Translations under genes and position numbers: made by a program | Shown: positions 45,009 through 51,591 of the stretch, in pieces | How the letters are laid out: each line of letters opens with the position of its first letter | Position numbering within the stretch: position 1 is the first letter of the stretch | The notes under the pieces: generated by a model | Databases searched by the model: none | Told to the model about the DNA's origin: nothing | Seen by the model: only the letters and a program-made list of their open reading frames with translations | DNA from: Poindextera sp036494815 | Lineage (GTDB): Bacteria > Pseudomonadota > Alphaproteobacteria > Caulobacterales > Caulobacteraceae | Direction of reading: 5' to 3' | NCBI GenBank assembly: GCA_036494815.1 | Contig: DASXNV010000032.1 | Coordinates: 243,544-307,543, forward strand | DNA: 64,000 nucleotides

Positions 45009-46837
45009 TCGGCGGCCTCGGTGACCTGTTCGCCCTGGGCCATGCGCCGACCCACGGCGTCGGCGATGAAGCGGGCGGTGATCGGCGAGCCGTCAAAATG
45101 CAGCACCGGCATCAGCTTGGCTGGATCGATCCCGCCCTCGTTCATCAACAGGGTTCGCAACTGACCGTCGCGATTCTGCTCCACCACGAAGACCGTTTCG
45201 TGCTCGGCGATGAACTCGAACACCGCATCGCTGAAGGGAAAGCCGCGAACGCGCAGGGCGTCCAGGTCGCGGCCCTGGGTGTGCAGCACCTCCAGCGCCT
45301 CGCTCATGGCCAGGCTGGTCGAGCCGTAATAGATCGCCCCCTGCCTGGTCGCGCGCTTGGCGTCGCGACGCACAGGGGCGGGGATCAGGGACTTGGCGGT
45401 CTCGAACTTGCGCAGCAGCCGCTCCATATTGTCCACATAGACGGAGCCCTCCTCGCTATAGCGCGCATAGGGATTGCGCGAGGTGCCGCGGGTGAAATAG
45501 CCGCCGCGGGTGGGGTGGGTTCCGGGCAGGGTGCGATAGGGAACGCCATCGCCCTCCACATCCAGATAGCGGCCGAAGTCGCGGCCTGACTCCAGGTCTT
45601 CGAACCCCATCACCTTGCCCCGGTCGAGCTTGCGACTGTCGTCCCAGGCGAACGGCGTGGTCAGCCAGTCGTTCATGCCGATGTCCAGGTCGAGCATGAC
45701 GAACAGGGTGGTCTGCAGCCGGTCGGCCAGGTCGAAGGCCAGGGCGGCGAACTCGAAACACTCGCCGGGGTCCTGCGGGAACAGCAGCGGATGCTTGGTG
45801 TCGCCGTGCGAAGCGTAGGCGGCCGACAGGATATCGGCCTGCTGGGTGCGAGTGGGCATACCAGTGGAGGGCCCGCCGCGCTGCACATCGAAGATCACCG
45901 CCGGGATTTCGGCGAAATAGGACAGGCCGACGAATTCCTGCATCAGCGAAACGCCTGGCCCCGAGGTGCAGGTGAAGGCCCGCGCCCCGTTCCAGCCGGC
46001 GCCGATGACGATGCCGATGGAGGCGATCTCGTCCTCGGCCTGGACGATGGCGTAGCGCGCCTTGCCCGTCTCGGGATCGGTGCGATAGGCCTCGCAATAG
46101 TCGGTGAAGGCCTCGGCCAGGGAGGTGGAGGGCGTGATCGGATACCAGGCGCAGACGCTGGCCCCGCCGTAGACGCAGCCCAGGCCGGCGGCGGTGTTGC
46201 CGTCCACATAGATGCGGTCGCCGACCTTGTCGGAATGGCGCAGCTTCAGGCTCAGGGGCATGAAGTGGTTCAGGACGTGGTTGCGGCCAAGGTGGAAGGC
46301 TTCGATATTGCCGGCCACCAGTTTGGGCTTGGATTTGAACTGCTCGCCCAGCAAGGCCTCTACCACCGCCGGGTCCATGCCCAACAGCGCGGCCAGGGCG
46401 CCCACATAGATGATGTTCTTCATCAGCTGGCGCTGGCGCGGGTCGTTGTAGGCGGCATTGCAGATCTGAGTCAGGGGCACGCCGACCACGGTGATGTCGC
46501 CGCGGAATTTCTCGGGCGGCAGGGGCTTGGTGGAGTCGTAGAGCAGGTAGCCGCCGGGCTCGATCTCGGCGATGTCCCGGTCCCAGGTCTGGGGATTCAT
46601 GGCCACCATCAGGTCGACCCCGCCGCGGCGGCCCAGATGGCCGTCTTCGGACACCCTGACCTCGAACCAGGTGGGCAGGCCCTGGATATTGGACGGGAAG
46701 ATGTTGCGGGCGGCCACCGGCACGCCCATGCGCAGGATCGCCTTGGCGAACAACCCGTTGGCGCTCGCCGAACCGGACCCGTTCACATTGGCGAACTTGA
46801 CGACAAAGTCGTTGGTGCGAGTTAGCGGCTTGGGCAT
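45005..46837 (-). CDS. korA: 2-oxoacid:ferredoxin oxidoreductase, alpha (fused gamma-alpha) subunit
   Basis: 610 aa. The N-terminal roughly 180 residues are the gamma domain (VKFANVNGSGSASANGLFAK, a CoA-related Rossmann region). The remainder is the alpha chain, with CAWYPITPSTSLAEAF, TSGPGVSLMQEF and the VFDVQRGGPSTGMPT block typical of KorA/VorB. I place the start at ATG 46837, inside a longer frame that runs shadow to the preceding gene; it overlaps that gene by 16 nt. With korB it oxidatively decarboxylates a 2-keto acid. Aerobic relatives use this enzyme as an alternative to the dehydrogenase complex. Confidence 0.9.
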   Translation of the reverse strand: MPKPLTRTNDFVVKFANVNGSGSASANGLFAKAILRMGVPVAARNIFPSNIQGLPTWFEVRVSEDGHLGRRGGVDLMVAMNPQTWDRDIAEIEPGGYLLYDSTKPLPPEKFRGDITVVGVPLTQICNAAYNDPRQRQLMKNIIYVGALAALLGMDPAVVEALLGEQFKSKPKLVAGNIEAFHLGRNHVLNHFMPLSLKLRHSDKVGDRIYVDGNTAAGLGCVYGGASVCAWYPITPSTSLAEAFTDYCEAYRTDPETGKARYAIVQAEDEIASIGIVIGAGWNGARAFTCTSGPGVSLMQEFVGLSYFAEIPAVIFDVQRGGPSTGMPTRTQQADILSAAYASHGDTKHPLLFPQDPGECFEFAALAFDLADRLQTTLFVMLDLDIGMNDWLTTPFAWDDSRKLDRGKVMGFEDLESGRDFGRYLDVEGDGVPYRTLPGTHPTRGGYFTRGTSRNPYARYSEEGSVYVDNMERLLRKFETAKSLIPAPVRRDAKRATRQGAIYYGSTSLAMSEALEVLHTQGRDLDALRVRGFPFSDAVFEFIAEHETVFVVEQNRDGQLRTLLMNEGGIDPAKLMPVLHFDGSPITARFIADAVGRRMAQGEQVTEAAE

Positions 46838-48609
46838 GCGTGTCCCGCGTGCGTCATGTTCAGGGTGAACCTCTGCATATCCCATGCCCCTGTGGGGCAG
46901 CGTTCGGCGCACAGGCCGCAGTGCAGACAGACGTCCTCGTCCTTGACCATCACCCGGCTGGTCTTCAGCGGGTCCGAGACGTAGAGGTCCTGAGCCAGAT
47001 TGAACGCCGGGGCCTTCAGCCGCTGGCGCAGGTCGTCTTCGGCGCCGTTGGCGGTGAAGGTGATGCAGTCCGTGGGGCAGATGTCGACGCAGGCGTCGCA
47101 TTCGATGCACAGGGGCTCGGCGAACACGGTCTGCACGTCGCAATTCAGGCAGCGCTCGGCCTCGCGATAGCCCAGGGCGCGATCGAAGCCGAGTTCGACC
47201 TCCAGCCGCACGTCCTTCAGGGCCGCGGCCTTGTCCTGCAAAGGCACGCGGAACCGCTGATCGTTGGAAATATCGTTGTCGTAGCTCCACTCGTGGATGC
47301 CCATCTTCTGGCTGACCAGGGTCACACCCGGCGCCGGGCGCTCGGCCACGTTCAGGCCCTGGCAGAAGCGGTCGATAGAGATGGCGGCGTCATGGCCATG
47401 GGCCACGGCCCAGATGATGTTCTTGGGGCCAAAGGCCGCGTCGCCGCCGAAGAAGACACCCGGCAGGCTGGATTGCAGGGTCACGTCGTCGACCTTGGGC
47501 AGGCCCCAGTCGTCGAATTCGAGGCCGATATCGCGCTCGATCCACGGGAAGCTGTTTTCCTGGCCCACCGCCACCAGCACGTCATCGCACTCGAAATGTT
47601 GATCGGGCTCGCCGCTGGGAACCAGCCGGCGACGACCCTTGTCGTCATACTCGGCGCGAACCTTTTCGAAGGTGACGCCGGTCACTTTGCCGTCCTTGTG
47701 GGTGAAGGCCCTGGGCGTCAGATAGTTGAGGATGGGGATGTCCTCGTGCGCCGCGTCTTCCTTCTCCCAGGGGGAGGCCCTCATCTCTTCAAAGCCGGAG
47801 CGGACGATGACCTTGACGTCCTCGCCGCCCAGCCGGCGCGCGGTGCGGCAGCAATCCATGGCGGTGTTGCCCCCACCCAGCACGATCACCCGCCGGCCGA
47901 TCCGTTCGATATGGCCGAACGAGACATTGGACAGCCAGTTGATGCCGATATGGACGCCGCTGCTGGCCTCCTGGCGGCCGGGGATCTCCAGGTCGCGCCC
48001 GCGCGGCGCGCCGGAGCCGATAAACACCGCGTCATAGCCCTCGGTCAGCAAAGCCTTCAGGCTATCGATGCGCTGGCCCAGGCGGAGGTCGATGCCGAGG
48101 CTGGCGATGTAGCCGATCTCCTCGTCGATCACCTCTTCGGGCAGGCGAAAGCGGGGAATTTGGCTGCGGATCATGCCGCCGGACTTGGCCTCGGCGTCGA
48201 ATAGGGTCACCGCATAGCCCAGGGGCGCCAGGTCGCGGGCCACGGTCAGGGCGGCGGGGCCGGCCCCCACCAGGGCGATGCGCTTTCCGTTTTTTGTCTG
48301 GGGGATGGCCGGCAGATAGCCGGTAATATCGTCCTTGTTGTCTGCGGCGACACGCTTGAGCCGGCAGATGGCCACCGGCTCGTCCTCGACCCGGCCCCGG
48401 CGGCAGGCCGGCTCGCATGGCCGATCACAGGTGCGTCCCAGGATCCCCGGAAACACATTGGACTTCCAGTTGACCATGTAGGCGTCGGTATAGCGCCCGG
48501 CGGCGATCAGGCGGATGTATTCGGGGACTGGCGTGTGGGCCGGACAAGCCCACTGGCAATCGACGACCTTATGGAAGTAATCGGCCCCATCGGTCTGGGT
48601 GCGTTGCAA
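46822..48609 (-). CDS. Fe-S flavoprotein, GltD-like NAD(P)H:ferredoxin oxidoreductase for KorAB
   Basis: 595-aa protein built like the small subunit of glutamate synthase with added ferredoxin modules. N-terminal cysteines in DCQWACPAH and TCDRPCEPACRRG bind Fe-S. Two dinucleotide folds follow (ALVGAGPAALTVARDL for FAD, VIVLGGGNTAMDCC for NAD(P)H). The C terminus has two [4Fe-4S] motifs, CIECDACVDICPTDC and CLHCGLCAERCP. No glutamate synthase large subunit is near; instead korA and korB follow, so it probably passes electrons between the 2-keto acid and NAD(P). The start is TTG 48609 with AGAGGA upstream; the nearby ATG is out of frame. Confidence 0.88.
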   Translation of the reverse strand: MQRTQTDGADYFHKVVDCQWACPAHTPVPEYIRLIAAGRYTDAYMVNWKSNVFPGILGRTCDRPCEPACRRGRVEDEPVAICRLKRVAADNKDDITGYLPAIPQTKNGKRIALVGAGPAALTVARDLAPLGYAVTLFDAEAKSGGMIRSQIPRFRLPEEVIDEEIGYIASLGIDLRLGQRIDSLKALLTEGYDAVFIGSGAPRGRDLEIPGRQEASSGVHIGINWLSNVSFGHIERIGRRVIVLGGGNTAMDCCRTARRLGGEDVKVIVRSGFEEMRASPWEKEDAAHEDIPILNYLTPRAFTHKDGKVTGVTFEKVRAEYDDKGRRRLVPSGEPDQHFECDDVLVAVGQENSFPWIERDIGLEFDDWGLPKVDDVTLQSSLPGVFFGGDAAFGPKNIIWAVAHGHDAAISIDRFCQGLNVAERPAPGVTLVSQKMGIHEWSYDNDISNDQRFRVPLQDKAAALKDVRLEVELGFDRALGYREAERCLNCDVQTVFAEPLCIECDACVDICPTDCITFTANGAEDDLRQRLKAPAFNLAQDLYVSDPLKTSRVMVKDEDVCLHCGLCAERCPTGAWDMQRFTLNMTHAGHACPSR

Positions 48610-48740
48610 AACGGCATTCCTCTCGCGACGCTCTACTCTCGCGAAAGGCAGGTATGCTTCCTCTACGGAAGGCCGTCCTGTCCGTTCCTCGACGCGGCGT
48701 ATGCTGGAGCTTAAACCCCGAAACCATGCTGCGCCAATAC

Positions 48741-48765
48741 GATTTCTGATCCTTGATCAGAAATC
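48741..48765. repeat. Perfect 11-bp inverted repeat before the korAB operon
   Basis: GATTTCTGATC-CTT-GATCAGAAATC, 132 bp upstream of the operon start. No T-run on either side, so an operator for a dimeric regulator is more likely than a terminator. Confidence 0.65.
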
Positions 48766-48802
48766 TGCACAGTGAAACGTAAGGCGCGAAAAAGTTCCCT
48801 TG

Positions 48803-48838
48803 TCACGCGAACTTGAACTGGCGGTCAAGTTCGCGTGA
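48803..48838. repeat. Perfect 14-bp inverted repeat
   Basis: TCACGCGAACTTGA at 48803-48816 and TCAAGTTCGCGTGA at 48825-48838 with an 8-bp spacer. It ends 5 bp before TATAAAT (48844), so it could overlap the -35 region of a plus-strand promoter for the 62-aa gene. It may also fold as an RNA hairpin. Confidence 0.65.
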
Positions 48839-48930
48839 GGCGCTATAAATCGCTTTGAATTCCCCGGATCCCAGGCACAGTGAACACATTCAGTAACTGT
48901 TAATTTCAATCCGAAAGGGAACCTTGCGAC

Positions 48931-49119
48931 ATGAACCTGCCCATCGATCCCCAAATGAATTCGATGTCTGAAACATCATCCGTTGCGCTCGATATCGATG
49001 AAGCCATCGAATCACTCACCCAGTCTGTGACGGTGGACACCACCATCTACACCCAGATCGCCCAGCGCCGCTCGCAGCTGGAAGACGCCGAAACCCTGCG
49101 TCGCGCCCGCGCGCTTTAG
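48931..49119 (+). CDS. Small acidic-helical protein, unknown
   Basis: 62 aa, MNLPIDPQMN to the basic end RRARAL. The middle (LDIDEAIESLTQ, then IAQRRSQLEDAETLRRAR) looks helical and could be a short coiled coil. AAGGGAA lies about 10 nt before the ATG, and a TATAAAT box lies 81 bp upstream. I do not recognise a family. A dedicated leader region and ribosome site argue that it is a real gene; it could be a small regulator or structural peptide. Confidence 0.6.
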   Translation: MNLPIDPQMNSMSETSSVALDIDEAIESLTQSVTVDTTIYTQIAQRRSQLEDAETLRRARAL

Positions 49120-49135
49120 GGCGCGGCTTTCCCTC

Positions 49136-49594
49136 TTATCCTTGCGGATCCGGCTGCGGCAGCGTGACCGGCGCCGATGGCTTGGCCGCCGGCGGGGCCG
49201 TTGTCGCGTCCGGTGCGGCCTGGTCCGGGGCGATGGCCTGGGCGGCCTGGCTGGGCTCGGCCGCATCCTCGTCCGAGGCCGTGTCGTCCTCTTCCTTCTT
49301 CACCTTGGCCAATGGCGGGGGCAGGACCTGCGGGCCGCTGAGCGTCGACCAATCCGGATTGTGTGGCAGGGCCACCGCGGGGGTGGCGCCGACAATGGCG
49401 TCGGTGGTGGCTTCGGCCTTTGCGCCGACCGCCTGCTCGCGCACGCTGACCACCCCGCGATAAAGGCCCAGAACCGCAGCGGCGGCGATGGCCACGGCAG
49501 CCAGGGCCACCGGCATGATCGACCTGGGCGCGGTGATATCGAACCGGGCGTCGCTGTCGGTGGGGGATGGCGCGCGGACAGAGCTTTGGGACAT
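49136..49594 (-). CDS. Single-pass membrane protein with Pro/Ala-rich tail, unknown
   Basis: 152 aa. After about 27 polar residues a single helix (PVALAAVAIAAAAVLGLYRG) anchors the protein; the remainder is acidic and Ala/Pro-rich (KVKKEEDDTASDEDAAEPS) and probably disordered in the periplasm. No known domain is apparent. It converges on the 62-aa gene with 16 bp between stops, and its start is 131 bp from the GT2 start on the opposite strand. Confidence 0.65.
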   Translation of the reverse strand: MSQSSVRAPSPTDSDARFDITAPRSIMPVALAAVAIAAAAVLGLYRGVVSVREQAVGAKAEATTDAIVGATPAVALPHNPDWSTLSGPQVLPPPLAKVKKEEDDTASDEDAAEPSQAAQAIAPDQAAPDATTAPPAAKPSAPVTLPQPDPQG

Positions 49595-49725
49595 CAGGGC
49601 GCACTATAGGGCCGCCGCTGAATTGCGCGAGCCCCCTCAGTATGGTTGTGGGGCGCGACTTGAACCGGCGAGCATGATAATCGCCAGTCTACAGCGCGAC
49701 GCGGGGGCGCGCGGGAGACTGGATC

Positions 49726-50835
49726 TTGCCTGAACGATACGACCGCCTGGGCGACGCCCCGGCTGAGCTGACGGTGATCGTGCCCACCTTCAACGAGCGG
49801 GCCAATGTGGACCGGCTGTTGGCCAAGCTGTCCGACACCCTGGCCGGGGTGGCCTGGGAAGCGGTGTTCGTCGATGACGATTCCCCCGACGGCACGGCCG
49901 CCGCGGTCAAGGCCCTGGCCGCCGCCAACCCCCGGGTGCGCTGTATCCGCCGGGTGCGCCGCCGGGGCCTGGCCGGCGCCGTGGTCGAAGGCGCCCTGGC
50001 CAGCGCCGCCCCCTATGTAGCCGTGATCGACGGCGACCTGCAGCATGATGAGACCCTGCTGCCGGCCATGTTCGAAACCCTGAAGGCGGGCCGCGCCCAA
50101 CTGGTCATCGCCAGCCGCTATGTGGGCGATCACGCGGCGGTGGCCGGCCTGGACGGCCCCCTGCGCCGGGCCGGCAGCGACATCGCCAACAGGCTGGGCC
50201 GCATGGTGCTGCGCCAGGAGGTCAGCGACCCGGTCAGCGGCTTCTTCATGATCCGTCGCGATCTGGTGGACCGGGTGGCGCCGAAACTGGCCAATGAAGG
50301 CTTCAAGATCCTGTTCGACATCATCGCTTCCCAGCCGGAAAAGCTGGCGATCATCGAACTGCCCTATACCTTCCGCGAGCGCGAGGCCGGCGGCTCAAAG
50401 CTCGATAAGCGCATCGTCATCGACTATCTGGGCCTGCTCCTGTCCAAGCTCTCGGGCGGGGTGATCCCCTCCCGGGCGCTGATGTTCGGCCTGGTGGGCG
50501 CCAGCGGCCTGGTGGTGCACCTGACCGTGCTGCAGCTGTTGCTCTCCAGCCGCATGAGCTTTTCGCTGATCCAGTTCACCGCCGCGGTGGTGGCCATGAC
50601 CACCAACTATGTGATCAACAACGTGGTCACCTATCGCGACCGCCGCAAACGCGGCCTGGCCTTCCTGGTCGGCTATGTGAAGTTCTGCGCCCTGTGCAGC
50701 ATCAGCGTGTTCACAAGCGTGGCCGTGGCCACCATGGTGCGCAGCTGGGGCGTCTATCCGCAGATCGCCGGGGCCTCGGGGGCCGTGCTTGGGGCGCTGT
50801 GGAACTATGTGACCACGTCGCTGGCGGTTTGGTGA
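49726..50835 (+). CDS. GT2 glycosyltransferase fused to GtrA flippase domain
   Basis: 369 aa. Residues 1 to about 230 are a GT2 (dolichyl/polyprenyl-phosphate mannosyltransferase-like) catalytic domain: TVIVPTFNERANVDRL, VDDDSPDGT, DGDLQHDE (the metal-binding D-x-D) and SGFFMIRR. Residues from about 245 carry four helices of the GtrA type (ALMFGLVGASGLVVHL, TNYVINNVVTYRDRR). The product is probably a polyprenyl-phosphate sugar that is then flipped for surface polysaccharide or lipid A decoration. The start is TTG 49726 with GGGAG upstream. It is alone on its strand. Confidence 0.9.
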   Translation: MPERYDRLGDAPAELTVIVPTFNERANVDRLLAKLSDTLAGVAWEAVFVDDDSPDGTAAAVKALAAANPRVRCIRRVRRRGLAGAVVEGALASAAPYVAVIDGDLQHDETLLPAMFETLKAGRAQLVIASRYVGDHAAVAGLDGPLRRAGSDIANRLGRMVLRQEVSDPVSGFFMIRRDLVDRVAPKLANEGFKILFDIIASQPEKLAIIELPYTFREREAGGSKLDKRIVIDYLGLLLSKLSGGVIPSRALMFGLVGASGLVVHLTVLQLLLSSRMSFSLIQFTAAVVAMTTNYVINNVVTYRDRRKRGLAFLVGYVKFCALCSISVFTSVAVATMVRSWGVYPQIAGASGAVLGALWNYVTTSLAVW

Positions 50836-50865
50836 GGGGGAGCTCCGGCAGAGCTTGGCGCTAAA

Positions 50866-51177
50866 ATGGATGACGGGTCCAGCAGTTGGCTAGACGTTGC
50901 AGCCGGATTGGGCGTCGTTGTGACGTCTCCGTTTCAGGCTGAGCTCAACGGGAAACAAGTCTGCTTTACGGCGCTGATCGTGCACTTTGGCGGTTCATCG
51001 GGTATCGTAGTCGATCCGTGCTGGCCGATCCTTGAGCCACATGTAAGTGCCCTCAAAGGGGCAGGATTCGGCTTCTCATGCATTGAGCTTGAAGGAGCCG
51101 CTCAAGGTGACCTCATCGAGATTTTGAAGGACTGGACGTGGACTGGTCCAGACAATAGCAAGCCGTCTTGGCTCTAG
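50866..51177 (+). CDS. Hypothetical protein, lower-GC
   Basis: 103 aa, start MDDGSSSWLD. It contains repeated beta-type stretches (GLGVVVTS, VCFTALIVHFGG) and a tryptophan-rich end (LKDWTWTGPDN). No signal peptide or membrane helix is seen. GC content is visibly below that of its neighbours, suggesting recent arrival; the size would fit a small immunity-type or orphan cargo protein. I do not recognise it. GAGCTTGG gives only a weak ribosome site. Confidence 0.55.
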   Translation: MDDGSSSWLDVAAGLGVVVTSPFQAELNGKQVCFTALIVHFGGSSGIVVDPCWPILEPHVSALKGAGFGFSCIELEGAAQGDLIEILKDWTWTGPDNSKPSWL

Positions 51178-51199
51178 GCTGACCTCAGAGTTCCCCGTC

Positions 51200-51358
51200 A
51201 TGGCCAGTATATGCCGGCCATCCATGCAACGAACGGGCGGGGCTATGGGCGTTGGATTCATCCTGGCGGCCTGTGCCGGCGAGACCTTCACGGCGGGTCC
51301 CCGCGACGAGCGCGACGATGACGGTGATATGAAGCGTCGAGGCAGCGTTCTGACCTGA
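51200..51358 (+). CDS. Possible 52-aa lipoprotein
   Basis: An open frame from ATG 51200 (later ATGs at 51224 and 51245) encodes a short hydrophobic stretch ending FILAACAGE, in which L-A-A-C is a canonical lipobox. The mature part would be only about 30 residues and is charged (RDERDDDGD). The hydrophobic part is short, and no ribosome site is clear, so this is only a candidate. Confidence 0.3.
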   Translation: MASICRPSMQRTGGAMGVGFILAACAGETFTAGPRDERDDDGDMKRRGSVLT

Positions 51359-51360
51359 CC

Positions 51361-51591
51361 CTACGCCGCCCGCAACAGCTCCACCGCCGCGAGGGCCACC
51401 GGGTCCAGCCCTGCTCCCCCGCCATCCACGTGCGCCAGGATCGCCCGGCGCATGCGCGGCTCCCAGAAATGGCGCAGGTGGTCGGCCACGCCCTCGGCGG
51501 GGTCGGCGTGGCGCTGGCTGGCGAAGAAGCGGGCGATCTGGTTGGCCATGTGGACCAGCTTGGCGTCGCCCGAGAGGCCGGCCTCTCTCAT
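51361..51591 (-). CDS. fdsD: NAD-dependent formate dehydrogenase, delta subunit
   Basis: 76-aa FdsD-type subunit. LVHMANQIARFFASQRHADP and HLRHFWEPRMRRAI are typical of the family. FdsD is a small subunit needed for maturation or stability of FdsGBA enzymes and is not itself redox-active. Its ATG overlaps the fdsA stop by 4 nt (ATGA), the usual gene order. It is the last gene of the formate dehydrogenase operon. Confidence 0.88.
   Translation of the reverse strand: MREAGLSGDAKLVHMANQIARFFASQRHADPAEGVADHLRHFWEPRMRRAILAHVDGGGAGLDPVALAAVELLRAA

Larger units (their letters stand above)
48610..48930. other. Intergenic control region between korAB operon and small ORF
   Basis: 321 bp without a recognisable gene, between the divergent korAB operon and the 62-aa gene. 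It holds two perfect long inverted repeats, listed separately, and a strong TATAAAT box at 48844-48850. AT content is clearly higher than in the surrounding genes. Confidence 0.6.

Noticed and set aside
46838..47290. An N-terminal extension of korA of about 150 residues
   Set aside because: The extension is Arg/Gly-rich, reads as a shadow of the Fe-S flavoprotein gene and lacks motifs; ATG 46837 gives the normal korA start.
46840..48204. A 454-aa plus-strand frame opposite the Fe-S flavoprotein
   Set aside because: The minus-strand protein has clear Fe-S and dinucleotide motifs; the plus frame has none.
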